A stretch of DNA of 64,000 bases, taken from the NCBI GenBank assembly GCA_963708245.1, contig OY970201.1:2542001-2606000 (forward strand), read 5' to 3'. The DNA is from CAVYXK01 sp963708245. GTDB taxonomy: Bacteria > Pseudomonadota > Alphaproteobacteria > Acetobacterales > Acetobacteraceae. Position numbers and translations under genes: made by a program. Of the stretch, positions 17,857-26,610 are shown piece after piece. Under the pieces are notes generated by a model. The model searched no databases. It was not told the DNA's origin and saw nothing but the letters and a program-made list of their open reading frames with translations. Position 1 is the stretch's first letter. Each line of letters begins with the position of its first letter.

Positions 17857-18099
17857 CTCTGTGATCTCCATTCCCTGGTTGAAGCGTGCAGGCAGAGGAA
17901 AGCGCGCATTTCGGCGCGAGTAGCGGCTCTGGGCTGCGTATCAGGCTAAGCCGATGGCCGAAGGCCCGGCAAGGAGCAGGTCCCTCGCGCTCGATCGGCT
18001 GGTCTGGCATTCATGCATTCCACCGAGGATTTCTCGCCGGCAGAACGATGGGGCGAGGTGACTCGGAAGGAATCTCGGGAGCAGCAAGTGGGAACGACC

Positions 18100-19590
18100 A
18101 TGACCGAACCATGCGACCTTGACGCTGTCACCGCCCGCCGACTGATCGGGCAGAAGAAGCTTACGCCCACCGAGTTGTTGGCAAGCTGTATCGCCAGGAT
18201 CGAGGCGGTGGACCACGCAGTGAACGCGATGGTCGCGCGCGACTTTGAACGCGCCCGTCTCGCCGCCAAGGCAGCAGATGCGGCCGTCGCTCGAGGCGAC
18301 GATCTTCCGCCGCTCCACGGCCTGCCACTCGGCGTGAAAGACCTGGAGGACACGGCGGGGCTACGCACCACCTTTGGCGGCCCGATCTTCCGCGACAACA
18401 TCCCCGCGACAGACCAACGCAGCGTCGCTGCAGTGCGTGCGGCAGGCGCGATCGTTATCGGCAAGACCAACACGCCGGAGTTCGGCGCCGGCGCCAACAC
18501 CCGCAACGCAGTTTATGGCGCCACCGGCAACCCGTTCGACCCGTCCCGCTCGGCGGCCGGATCCTCGGGTGGCTCGGCGGTGGCGCTGGCGACCGGAATG
18601 GTACCGATCGCAACCGGTTCGGACACCGGCGGATCGTTGCGTAACCCCGCGGCATTCTGCGGCATCGTCGGGTTCCGTCCCACGCCAGGCTTGGTGCCAA
18701 GCGAGAAACGACCGCTCGGCTGGCTCTCGCTATCGGTGCTCGGGCCGATGGCGCGCACCGTGCCGGATACCTGTCTGCTGCTCTCCGCCATGGTCAGCGA
18801 CGACTCGCGCGACCCGCTGGCCACCACCGTGTTCGGCCGCACGGTTCGCCAACCGGAAGATTTTGCCGTGCCGGCGCGGATCGATCTATCGCGCCTTCGG
18901 GTCGCGCTGACGCCGGATTTCGGCTTCGCCCCGACCGAGCGGCATATCGCCGGCGTCTTTGCCGAGAAGACGGGCTTGTTCCGACACGTGTTCGCCCGCG
19001 CCGAGGATGCCACGCCCGACTGCACCGACGCTGACGAAACGTTCGAGATCCTGCGCTCGCTCGGATTTCTGGCCACGCACCTGTCGAAGCTTGAGGCTGG
19101 ACAGCCGGTCGGTCCCAATGTGCGGGCCAATGTCGAGGAGGGGTTGCGCTACTCGGCACGCGACGTGGCCCGGGCGATGGCAATGCAGACCGCCTATTAC
19201 CGGCGCTGGCAGGCCTTCTTCGCCGAGTACGACGTGATCCTGACGCCGGCGATCACCGTCAGCCCGCGGCCATGGCGCGAGCTCTATCCGCTCGAGATCG
19301 ACGGCAAGCGGACCCGAACCTACTTCCATTGGCTGGCGATGGCCTACGCGGTGACCTTGGCCGGACATCCGGCGCTGTCGCTGCCGGTCGGGCTCGATCA
19401 CAACGGGATGCCGTTCGGGCTGCAGATCGTTGGGCCCCGCGGCGGTGACGCGTTGGTGTTGTCGGTCGCGGCTGAGTTGGAGCGGCTGCTGGCAAATGAC
19501 TCCAGGACGGCACGCCCGATTCCAGATCTCGCCCGCTTGCGGGCATCCCCTCCGATCAGCGCAAGCCCGGGGTTCCTTGGATTCGAGTAA
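18100..19590 (+). CDS. Amidase (amidase-signature family)
   Basis: A 496-residue hydrolase that would cleave C-N amide bonds. The catalytic triad is visible: K80 in LGVKDLEDTAG, the cis-Ser in GSSGGS (155/156) and nucleophile S179 in GSDTGGSLRNPA. The length is normal. The ATG at 18100 is chosen because family similarity starts there; the frame is open to 18013. It is divergent from phnDEC, with about 240 bp between them holding both promoters. Substrate is unknown; a Glu-tRNA amidotransferase role is unlikely because there are no gatB/gatC neighbours. Confidence 0.85.
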   Translation: MTEPCDLDAVTARRLIGQKKLTPTELLASCIARIEAVDHAVNAMVARDFERARLAAKAADAAVARGDDLPPLHGLPLGVKDLEDTAGLRTTFGGPIFRDNIPATDQRSVAAVRAAGAIVIGKTNTPEFGAGANTRNAVYGATGNPFDPSRSAAGSSGGSAVALATGMVPIATGSDTGGSLRNPAAFCGIVGFRPTPGLVPSEKRPLGWLSLSVLGPMARTVPDTCLLLSAMVSDDSRDPLATTVFGRTVRQPEDFAVPARIDLSRLRVALTPDFGFAPTERHIAGVFAEKTGLFRHVFARAEDATPDCTDADETFEILRSLGFLATHLSKLEAGQPVGPNVRANVEEGLRYSARDVARAMAMQTAYYRRWQAFFAEYDVILTPAITVSPRPWRELYPLEIDGKRTRTYFHWLAMAYAVTLAGHPALSLPVGLDHNGMPFGLQIVGPRGGDALVLSVAAELERLLANDSRTARPIPDLARLRASPPISASPGFLGFE

Positions 19591-19601
19591 CCCTCGAGAA
19601 T

Positions 19602-20582
19602 TCAGCCGTGCGCCAATCGATACGCCGAGCCGAGCAGGTCGAACAGGTCGAGTAACCGCGCCACGTAGTGGTCGTGTACCGCGTAAGCCGGCGCGGAGGG
19701 ATCCAGCATCTGCTGCTCCAGCGCGTCCAGCATCCGGTTCAACCGCCGTGCATGCAGCCCCAGCCGACGCTGGACCGGATCGGAGATCAGGCCAGCGAAC
19801 GCCGCCACGCAGGAGGCAGCGATCATCAATCCGCCGGTGAGTCCCGCCACCAATAGCGCCGCCGGGGCAACAGGGAACATTGCGTACCATACGCTGCCGA
19901 GGCCGGCTCCGAGCGGAAACGCAGCGATCGCCGATTGCTGTGCGATGAGTGCAGCCAAGGCCGGTCCCAGCGTCACTGCTCCCGGCGTCAGTTGCTTGAG
20001 TGCTACCGCACCGGAGCCGAGTGTCATCAAGGATGTCGTGATCTCTGCCGCTGCCGCGCGGGTTGTGGCGTAGTTGCCCATCGCGGCGGTCAGTCGGGCG
20101 CGAAATACGGGATCGTCGGCCTGCCGCCCGATCGCCAGCAGCGTTTCCTCCGCCAGCGCCGTGACCCGGTCATCTGCAAGGATTGTCTCGGCCAGCGCAT
20201 CGCGTTGCGCGCACGGATCCTCTTTGCCCCACGGCAGTTCCAACAGTTCGTTGCAGACCAGCGCTTCGATTCGGTGCGACACCTGCGTGCGGAGCAGCAG
20301 GTTGTGGTTGGCCGCATAGCGTGACACGCGCGTGGCCCCGAGCTGGCCCGCCACCGCTCCGGCCGCTTTCATCGCTGCTTGCGGGCCGGCCAGAAACAGG
20401 TTTGCCGGGGCGCGCAACACGTCGAGCCCAAGCGCGGCACGGTGGATCGACGCCGTACCGCGCAGCGAGAAATGCCGATCGACAAACGGCTGCACGCGCT
20501 CCCGCCGCGCCGCGAAATAGCGGCGAATGCCGTCTCGCACGATGGCGTCGATCAGCTCATTTTGCGGCCGTGGTGAAGGCAT
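19602..20582 (-). CDS. Hypothetical membrane-associated protein
   Basis: This 326-residue protein is not recognised with certainty. The first 120 residues are charged (RRYFAARRERVQPFVDRHF), then come Gly/Ala-rich hydrophobic segments (LTPGAVTLGPALAALIAQQ, and WYAMFPVAPAALLVAGLTGG to about residue 265) that look like two to four membrane helices, followed by a charged helical C-terminus. The start at 20582 (MPSPRPQN) is preferred to 20603 because it shortens the overlap with the upstream propeller gene to 26 nt. The two are probably one transcript. It converges on the amidase gene 12 bp away. Confidence 0.6.
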   Translation of the reverse strand: MPSPRPQNELIDAIVRDGIRRYFAARRERVQPFVDRHFSLRGTASIHRAALGLDVLRAPANLFLAGPQAAMKAAGAVAGQLGATRVSRYAANHNLLLRTQVSHRIEALVCNELLELPWGKEDPCAQRDALAETILADDRVTALAEETLLAIGRQADDPVFRARLTAAMGNYATTRAAAAEITTSLMTLGSGAVALKQLTPGAVTLGPALAALIAQQSAIAAFPLGAGLGSVWYAMFPVAPAALLVAGLTGGLMIAASCVAAFAGLISDPVQRRLGLHARRLNRMLDALEQQMLDPSAPAYAVHDHYVARLLDLFDLLGSAYRLAHG

Positions 20583-22056
20583 AGACCCGTCCATCGCCCG
20601 CAATATAGAGCCGATCCTCCGCGGCGAGGATGGTCACGAAGTGGCGCAGGCCGCTTAGCACATCGGGGCTGGTCCAGAGCTGCGCGCCAGTGTCGCCGCG
20701 GAAGGCGTGCAGCCGGTCGTCGCCCTCCGCGCCGGCGATCCACACGATCGGATCGGCTGCGCCGTCCATCGTAGTGACGGCAGGCGCGCCGCGCCCATCC
20801 AGCGGCGCGCACCAAGCGGGCGCCAACCCGTCTCGCCCGGCGGCGATGACGGCGAGCGCTGCCAGCCCGCCTTGCGCGCTGCCATTCGGACAAACCGCGC
20901 GGCGCGCCTGATAGGCGACCAGCACCCGTCCCTGCCAGGGATAAAAGACGGGGCTGGTAATGATCTGCGTGCCGGCGGCGCGTCGAATCGCGAGTTGTCC
21001 GCCAATCCCGCCAAGACCATCGCGGTTCAGCAAATACGCGTTGCCGTCCTTGCCGAGCACCACCAACAGCCGCGCTGTTCCAGACGTAGCCGGCAGGTCG
21101 ATGGGCAGCGGATTGGTCCCACCAAGATCTAGGTCGTCGTCGTCCAACTGCTTCCAATCCGACGGTGCGAAGAAGTCGCGCGAACTCGTCGAATGGCGAA
21201 GATCAGGACTCACTCGGAAGGCGCTCTCTCCGTCGCCCCACTCTGCCGCGCCGTCAGTGTTGCCGGTCGAGAAGAACAGCGCGCCATCGTCAGAACTGAT
21301 GCCTCCCGGCGCCCAAATGCCACCCTTCAGCGCCCGTGTTGACCAGGCCGCAACGGCTTTCGGCGGGTTGGCGGCGATGCCGAGCACGATGCCGTGATAG
21401 TCGCCACAGTCGCCGAAATTTCCGCTGAACGCGACGAAGACGCGCCCGTCGAGCAGTGCCAGGGCTGCCCGCTGGTTCTGCGCTCGTGGGATGAAGTCGA
21501 TACCATATTGCCGGAGCGCCTGTTGGACATCAACCGGCCAACCGGAGAGCACAGCGCCGTCGGAAAGCCGCAGCCCGAAGACGAGGTGCCGTGGCGTGCC
21601 GCCCTGAGAGACCATCGCATCGACGAAGACCGCCCCCGACATCGGATCGATCACCGGAGTCCCGGTGATCCCCTGGGGGTTGATGTCCCCGCAGGGCATT
21701 TGGGCGCGCGACACTGGCGTGCCGAGCGTCGTGTGCCAGATCGTACGCCCGGTGTCGGCTGCGAGCGCCGCAACCTCATTACTCTCGGTCGCGACAATGA
21801 TCAGGCCGTGCGTAGCCCCCAGCGGTTGCCAATACAGCGGCTGGGCATAGACGTGACCATCGACACGCCCGTCGAACCCGGTGTCTCGGTGCATCGACGG
21901 CGCGACCTGCCAGGTCAGGCTCGGCACGATGTAGTTGCCGCTACGGGTTCCATCGCCATGATAGCCGGGAACGGTCCGATCAGTTGGGGCGGCGGCGTGT
22001 GCGCCGACGGCGCCGCCAAACAGCAGGGCCAATGCCACGATCACGGATCGGCGCAT
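20557..22056 (-). CDS. Exported PQQ-dehydrogenase-like beta-propeller protein
   Basis: A 499-residue secreted protein with a Sec signal peptide (MRRSVIVALALLFGGAVGA..AHA). The mature part has repeated propeller blades with the typical AADTGRTIWHTTLGTP, TGTPVIDP, FRGDTGAQLWTSP and DGRVYAF patterns. PQQ-type propellers are quinoprotein dehydrogenases or scaffolds. I see no clear cofactor-binding vicinal Cys pair or metal site, so enzymatic activity is not claimed. Family members of this length often bind no PQQ. It is co-directional with, and overlaps, the downstream hypothetical membrane gene. Confidence 0.75.
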   Translation of the reverse strand: MRRSVIVALALLFGGAVGAHAAAPTDRTVPGYHGDGTRSGNYIVPSLTWQVAPSMHRDTGFDGRVDGHVYAQPLYWQPLGATHGLIIVATESNEVAALAADTGRTIWHTTLGTPVSRAQMPCGDINPQGITGTPVIDPMSGAVFVDAMVSQGGTPRHLVFGLRLSDGAVLSGWPVDVQQALRQYGIDFIPRAQNQRAALALLDGRVFVAFSGNFGDCGDYHGIVLGIAANPPKAVAAWSTRALKGGIWAPGGISSDDGALFFSTGNTDGAAEWGDGESAFRVSPDLRHSTSSRDFFAPSDWKQLDDDDLDLGGTNPLPIDLPATSGTARLLVVLGKDGNAYLLNRDGLGGIGGQLAIRRAAGTQIITSPVFYPWQGRVLVAYQARRAVCPNGSAQGGLAALAVIAAGRDGLAPAWCAPLDGRGAPAVTTMDGAADPIVWIAGAEGDDRLHAFRGDTGAQLWTSPDVLSGLRHFVTILAAEDRLYIAGDGRVYAFTTAAK

Positions 22057-22284
22057 GGGTCGGTGTCTCCACGGGACCGCCGACCTTCAGGCTGCTTTAA
22101 GGGGCCGGCAAGCCCTGGGCCTATTCGGCGGGCAGCACGATCGGTTCAGCTCGGGCCGACCCCTTGGTGCGGCAGCTCCAGCCAAGGACACTTGATGCTC
22201 GCCGAGACCGGTACTCAACACTCGCCGCGACTGAACTCGAGCCGAGTTGGTCGTTGCATTAGCGGCTGTCGTGACCGGAAAGCA

Positions 22285-22314
22285 GCAACGGCGCCGCCCA
22301 GCGCCGTTGCTTTT
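22285..22314. terminator. Hairpin terminator beyond the PEP-CTERM gene
   Basis: gcaacggcgc (22285-22294) pairs perfectly with gcgccgttgc (22301-22310) around a 6-nt loop, and TTTT follows on the plus strand. On the minus strand the hairpin lies 17 bp past the stop of the PEP-CTERM gene and is followed by only a short T-rich stretch further on. It may therefore work mainly for rightward transcription or in both directions. Confidence 0.6.
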
Positions 22315-22330
22315 ATGCAATCTGGCTCCG

Positions 22331-23002
22331 CTAGGAACGGCGCCGGATCAGGCCCAGACCGACGAGACCAGCGCTGAGAAGGACCAATGAAGTCGGCTCT
22401 GGGACAACAAACGAGGGCGTGCCCAGGAACACGTTGGGGCCCCAATATCCGTCCTCACCCAACAAGTCGCTCGAATAGTTCCCATCGCCGAGGAACGTGG
22501 GCGAATTGGTCTGTAGCCACCGGTCTGTACCGCCATTATACGACGGCAGAAGGCTGACCGCCGGGTCGGTAGAGAAGCCGGGGTCATCCCAAGTATAGTT
22601 CGCCGTGTTGCTGGTTCCCGCAACCTCATAAGACGAGCCGGCGATAAGCTCCACAGGCGTGATCGTCACGTAGCGGAAGTGGCCGGTAAGCGGGTTGACA
22701 TTGGTGACCGTGGCCAATGCGAGCAAGGTAGCGGTGGTTTCGCAAGCGGAGTCCGCGCATAAATACAACGCCACCTGCTGCCCATTGGCGAGGCCCGTAT
22801 TGGGATCGGCGTAGTAGCCGAGTCCGGTCGCCTCGACATCGGCGCTGACGGTAAACGCTTGCGCGAAATCCCAGTAATTGTTGTTGTAGCTGTTGCCGGG
22901 GCTGGTGAACTCCCATGCCGGCCCGGCCTGCGCCGCGGAAACAGCACTCAAGGCAAAGAAACTAACCGCGGCAAACGCGGCTTTCAACGACTTCCGGCTC
23001 AC
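22331..23002 (-). CDS. PEP-CTERM sorting-domain protein
   Basis: A 223-residue exported protein. It has a signal peptide (AAFAAVSFFALSAVSAAQA), a beta-rich secreted domain with two cysteines (LCADSACETT), and a C-terminal sorting tag made of VPEP, a hydrophobic helix and RRRS. Such tags are recognised by exosortase, which is encoded elsewhere if the system is active, and members are linked to exopolysaccharide or biofilm export. The body resembles DUF4082-like domains (FTVSADVEATGLGYYADPN), though that match is from memory. It is a single gene followed by a hairpin terminator. Confidence 0.85.
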   Translation of the reverse strand: MSRKSLKAAFAAVSFFALSAVSAAQAGPAWEFTSPGNSYNNNYWDFAQAFTVSADVEATGLGYYADPNTGLANGQQVALYLCADSACETTATLLALATVTNVNPLTGHFRYVTITPVELIAGSSYEVAGTSNTANYTWDDPGFSTDPAVSLLPSYNGGTDRWLQTNSPTFLGDGNYSSDLLGEDGYWGPNVFLGTPSFVVPEPTSLVLLSAGLVGLGLIRRRS

Positions 23003-23240
23003 GTTCCTTCTCCGATCGAAAGCGATACGTTAATAAGTTGCATATTTCTAACCTCTCTGCAAGACATTTCTCCATAGTATTGTTCCTGAATAGCACCAGC
23101 GTGGGTTGTGGGGATGTCGAAACAACTCTTCCTGGAGTTGGAAGCAGCCTGGGAGAGGCGACGCTCACCACGAGCGTGTCGAGGTTCGCCTGCGTTGCCT
23201 CTCCAGGCCGGGCTGTCACCAGCCGCAAGCGCCAGTGGCG

Positions 23241-24449
23241 CTATTCGGCCGCCAGCACCACCGCCTCACGTCGCGCCGACCCCCGTGCGCTCCCGCAGCA
23301 GAGAACGCTCAGCAGCAGGATCGCCGCGACCAGCACCAGCACCAACTCCGGGTGGCCACGATCGATCAGAAAACCGCAAGGCACTGGAGTGACTGCCGAA
23401 CCGAGCGGCAGGCCGGAGCTGACAAAGCCGAACACCTTGCCGATCTGGCCCGGCGGCGAGGCATCCTTCAGCATCACGTCCCGCGGCGTGCGGCTTGCGC
23501 CCAGCGCCAGGCCGGAGGCGAACATCACCCCGATCACCGCAGGGTCCGGCATCCCGAGCCAGTTCACCGTCAGGACCAAGGCCGCCGAGGCGATTGTCAA
23601 CGCCACCGCGAAGCTCAGCACATGCCGCTTGTACGCGTCTGCGAACCAACCGCCGACCAGCACGCCGCACGTGGATCCAGCCATGTAGCCGGTGAGCGCG
23701 GTCGAAGCGGCTCGCAGGTCCATCGACTTCACCGCATGCAGCACGGTGACCAGCCAGGATTGCACGCCGGCGCCAGCCATCGAGCCCAACAGGAAGAAGG
23801 CGAAGAACAGCAGCATGGTCCGGCTGGTCAGCAGCTCACGGCCGGAGAGCTTCGGACCGACATGCGTGGCCGGGTGCCGGATCTGATCGGCGAGGATGCC
23901 GCTTTGCAGCAAGATCGACACGACAACGGGCATACCGAGCAAGCCGACCAGGATCAGGCTGGCACGCCAGCCCATCGCCAGAGTCAGCACTGCGATGACC
24001 GGCGGAGCAGACGAGAAACCGAGATTGCCGCTGAACGTGTGCAGCGCGAAGGAACGCCCCATGCGGTCTTTATCGACCGAGCCGCTGATGATCGCGTAAT
24101 CCGCCGGGTGGATCACCGAATTGCCGACTCCGGACAGCGTCGCCAGCGCGAGGATCTGCCAGAAGCTCGTCGCCAGCCCCATCGCTGCGATCGATAGTGA
24201 CATCAGCAGCGCGCCACCGACCAGGAAACAGCGAGCGCCGTAGCGATCGACCAGGAACCCCACGGGCGTCTGCAAAATCGCCATGGTCCCGGACATCATC
24301 GCGACCGTCAGCCCGAGCTCGGCGAAGCTGACGCCGAAGGCCGTTCGCCAAACCAAGAACATCGGTGGCAGGCAGAGGACGTAGAAATGCGACAGGAAGT
24401 GGCCGTTGCCGATCAGGAAGTTGACGCGCGTGGTACGGCTCAGCGCCAT
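23241..24449 (-). CDS. MFS transporter
   Basis: A 402-residue inner-membrane protein with twelve likely hydrophobic segments. The loop 2-3 motif of the major facilitator superfamily appears as GFLVDRYGARCFLVGG. The start at 24449 (MALSRTTRVNFLIG) has AAGGAT a few bases upstream and places the first helix correctly; the frame opens further up at 24506. The substrate is unknown. It is transcribed away from the decayed VOC gene and stands alone. Confidence 0.85.
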   Translation of the reverse strand: MALSRTTRVNFLIGNGHFLSHFYVLCLPPMFLVWRTAFGVSFAELGLTVAMMSGTMAILQTPVGFLVDRYGARCFLVGGALLMSLSIAAMGLATSFWQILALATLSGVGNSVIHPADYAIISGSVDKDRMGRSFALHTFSGNLGFSSAPPVIAVLTLAMGWRASLILVGLLGMPVVVSILLQSGILADQIRHPATHVGPKLSGRELLTSRTMLLFFAFFLLGSMAGAGVQSWLVTVLHAVKSMDLRAASTALTGYMAGSTCGVLVGGWFADAYKRHVLSFAVALTIASAALVLTVNWLGMPDPAVIGVMFASGLALGASRTPRDVMLKDASPPGQIGKVFGFVSSGLPLGSAVTPVPCGFLIDRGHPELVLVLVAAILLLSVLCCGSARGSARREAVVLAAE

Positions 24450-24578
24450 CGGGTGATCCTTGCGATCGGCGACTGACAGGCTGACTCGGGTGCAAGTTGG
24501 CGTCAACCAGTCGTGATCGGGTCGAGCAAGCCGCCATGCCGTGCTATCGTGCGACGGTCACCATCGGGAGGATGATCA

Positions 24579-24960
24579 ATGGCTGGGAAGGTGCAATCGA
24601 AACCAGCCGGCTATCCGAGCCTTACCCCGTATCTCATCGTGCGCGGCGCCGCACGTGCGATCGACTTCTATCAGAAGGTGTTCGGCGACGCCGCGGATGC
24701 GACTGCCGGGACCGGATGGGAGCATGGCGCCGTCGCGCCCCAGCCAAATCAGACCGGCCCGATCTCACTGCATCTTGACGTCGATAAGGCCGACGCCGTC
24801 GTGCGTGCGGCCGAAGCGGCCGGCGCGAAACTGGTGCAGCCCATCGAAACCAAGTTCTACGATCACCGATCCGTTCGGTCACGTCTGGCATGTCTCCACT
24901 CATGTCGAGGATGTTCCGCCCGACGAGATCGAACGCCGCGCCGCTGCCTTGAGCAAATAA
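24579..24960 (+). pseudogene. Decayed VOC-family (glyoxalase-like) gene
   Basis: The first frame gives MAGKVQSKPAGYPSLTPYLI, VRGAARAIDFYQKVFGD and later VSLHLDVDK-like and AEAAGAKLVQPIETKFYD sequence, as in PhnB-type VOC proteins. The C-terminal signature DPFGHVWHVSTHVEDVPPDE lies in the next frame and stops at 24960, so a frameshift occurs near 24865. The middle is also shorter than in relatives, lacking the stretch around the second metal-ligand region. Both defects argue for a pseudogene rather than a sequencing error. The start has GGAGG 10 bases upstream. Confidence 0.75.
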
Positions 24961-24988
24961 ATCATCACCGCGGCGGTCTTCGCCTCCC

Positions 24989-25171
24989 TCAGTCGGGTGG
25001 CGACATCAGACCGGGCACCCAGAAGGGCGCGGCCATCAACATTGGCGACGCGGCAGCCAGTGACCAGGCGAGCCCCGCTGCCATAAAGTAATCGAACGTG
25101 GTCCAGCCGGCCCCGACCTCCGGCGGAAGCCAGGGTTGTCGCGGGGCGGGGGCATTCAGGCGATTGCTCAT
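24989..25171 (-). CDS. Small membrane protein, 60 aa
   Basis: Starts MSNRLNAPAPRQPWLPPEVG and contains one hydrophobic segment (YFMAAGLAWSLAAASPMLM). AAGGAGA 8 bases upstream of the ATG at 25171 supports this start over 25210. No function is recognised. It diverges from the MFS gene to its right, and the two share an upstream region of about 165 bp. Confidence 0.55.
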   Translation of the reverse strand: MSNRLNAPAPRQPWLPPEVGAGWTTFDYFMAAGLAWSLAAASPMLMAAPFWVPGLMSPPD

Positions 25172-25336
25172 TGGCCGTCTCCTTTCGGTAACAATCAATT
25201 GGTCAAGCAACGGCCTGCTTCAAGCTGCCTCCTGCGCGCGTGTCTGCCATCGCCCCGTCGTCTGGCGAACCGGATACGGGCGGGGCATGATCGGCACGGG
25301 TGGCCTACGACGCCGCACCAGGAGGAATCGACCAGG

Positions 25337-26599
25337 ATGCCCGACGACCTTGGGCTGCCAGTCGCCCACATGGCGGTTGGACGCCCCAGCATCGAAAGCC
25401 GCGCCTCCTGGGCAGCCGCGGGGATTACGCTGGCGATCCTGTCCGTCTCCTACGGCGCACCTCTTATTATCGTGGTCGGGCTCAAGACCATGCAGTTGGA
25501 GCTTGGTACCGACCGGTCCGTGCTGGCGCTTGCCGGTGCCTTCGTGTGGGTCGGCACCGGGCTCGGCGGCATCGTGATGGGGCGGCTGGCGGACCGGATC
25601 GGCATGCGGGCAACTGCACTGATCGGGTCCACCATGATGGCGGCAGGGCTGGCGCTGTCGGCCACAGGGCGGGTCTGGGCAATCTTCGTGGGCCATGGCC
25701 TGTTGATCGGGATGCTCGGCAACGGCGCGCTGTATCCGCCGCTGGTCACCTATGTCAGCCGGTGGTTCGACCGCCGGCGCGGCACGGCGGTCGCCCTGAT
25801 CTCGTCCGGGCAATACATCGCCGGGGTGATGTGGCCGCTCCTGTTCGAGCGCACGATGGCTCGGTTCGGCTGGCAGGCGACGATGCTGGGCTACGCCGCG
25901 GTGGTGCTTGCGACGATCCCCGCGCTCAGCGTGCTGTTCCTGGATGCTCCGCCTGAGCCGATTCATTGCGCGTCGGTGGCGGGGCCGAGGGCGCGCCGGG
26001 CCGCGGTGCTGGGCATGCGGTCCAACTCGGTTCAGGCGTTGATTTGCCTGGCCGTGTTCCTGTGCTGCGTGCCGATGGCGCTACCGAGCAGCCACTTGGT
26101 TGCATTCTGCAGCGACATCGGCATTCCACCTGCCGATGGGGCGGCAATGCTGTCCGTCCTGCTAGGCTCCGCCTTTGTCAGCCGGCAATTCTGGGGCGCC
26201 TTCGCGGACCGCTATGGCGGTTTGCGCACGGTGTTCGCCGGCTCGGCCTGTCAGGCTCTCGCGATCGCCGCGTTTCTGCTGACTCGCAACGAAGCGGGGC
26301 TGTTCGCAATCTCGGCGGCGTTCGGACTCGGATTCTCCGGAATTATCCCGGCGTATGTGGTAGCCACCCGCGACCTGTTCCCGTCCGCCGAGGCATCGTG
26401 GCGGGTGCCACTCTTCTTGTTCACCGGTATGAGCGGCATGGCGTTCGGAAGCTGGTTCGCCGGGATGCTGTACGACCGGTTCGGGTACTATGCGCCGGCT
26501 TTCGGAGCGGGCGCGCTGTTCAACCTCGCCAACCTTGCGGTAATCGGGTTCCTGGTGGCGCGGCAGTGGGGACGGGGTCCGTTGTTGGCCACCGCATAG
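25337..26599 (+). CDS. MFS transporter
   Basis: A 420-residue major facilitator protein with twelve hydrophobic segments and the motif MGRLADRIGMRATALIG between helices 2 and 3, repeated in degenerate form as GAFADRYGGLRTVFAG in the second half. AGGAGG at 25320-25325 sets the start at 25337. It is coupled to the arginase-family gene, whose ribosome binding site overlaps its stop codon, so the transporter may carry the substrate or product of that enzyme. It resembles monocarboxylate-porter-like MFS proteins; the substrate is not known. Confidence 0.85.
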   Translation: MPDDLGLPVAHMAVGRPSIESRASWAAAGITLAILSVSYGAPLIIVVGLKTMQLELGTDRSVLALAGAFVWVGTGLGGIVMGRLADRIGMRATALIGSTMMAAGLALSATGRVWAIFVGHGLLIGMLGNGALYPPLVTYVSRWFDRRRGTAVALISSGQYIAGVMWPLLFERTMARFGWQATMLGYAAVVLATIPALSVLFLDAPPEPIHCASVAGPRARRAAVLGMRSNSVQALICLAVFLCCVPMALPSSHLVAFCSDIGIPPADGAAMLSVLLGSAFVSRQFWGAFADRYGGLRTVFAGSACQALAIAAFLLTRNEAGLFAISAAFGLGFSGIIPAYVVATRDLFPSAEASWRVPLFLFTGMSGMAFGSWFAGMLYDRFGYYAPAFGAGALFNLANLAVIGFLVARQWGRGPLLATA

Positions 26600-26610
26600 G
26601 AGGGGCGAGC

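Noticed and set aside
18886..19890. A 334-codon minus-strand frame opposite the amidase gene.
   Set aside because: Antisense shadow; the plus strand has a complete amidase with its catalytic triad.
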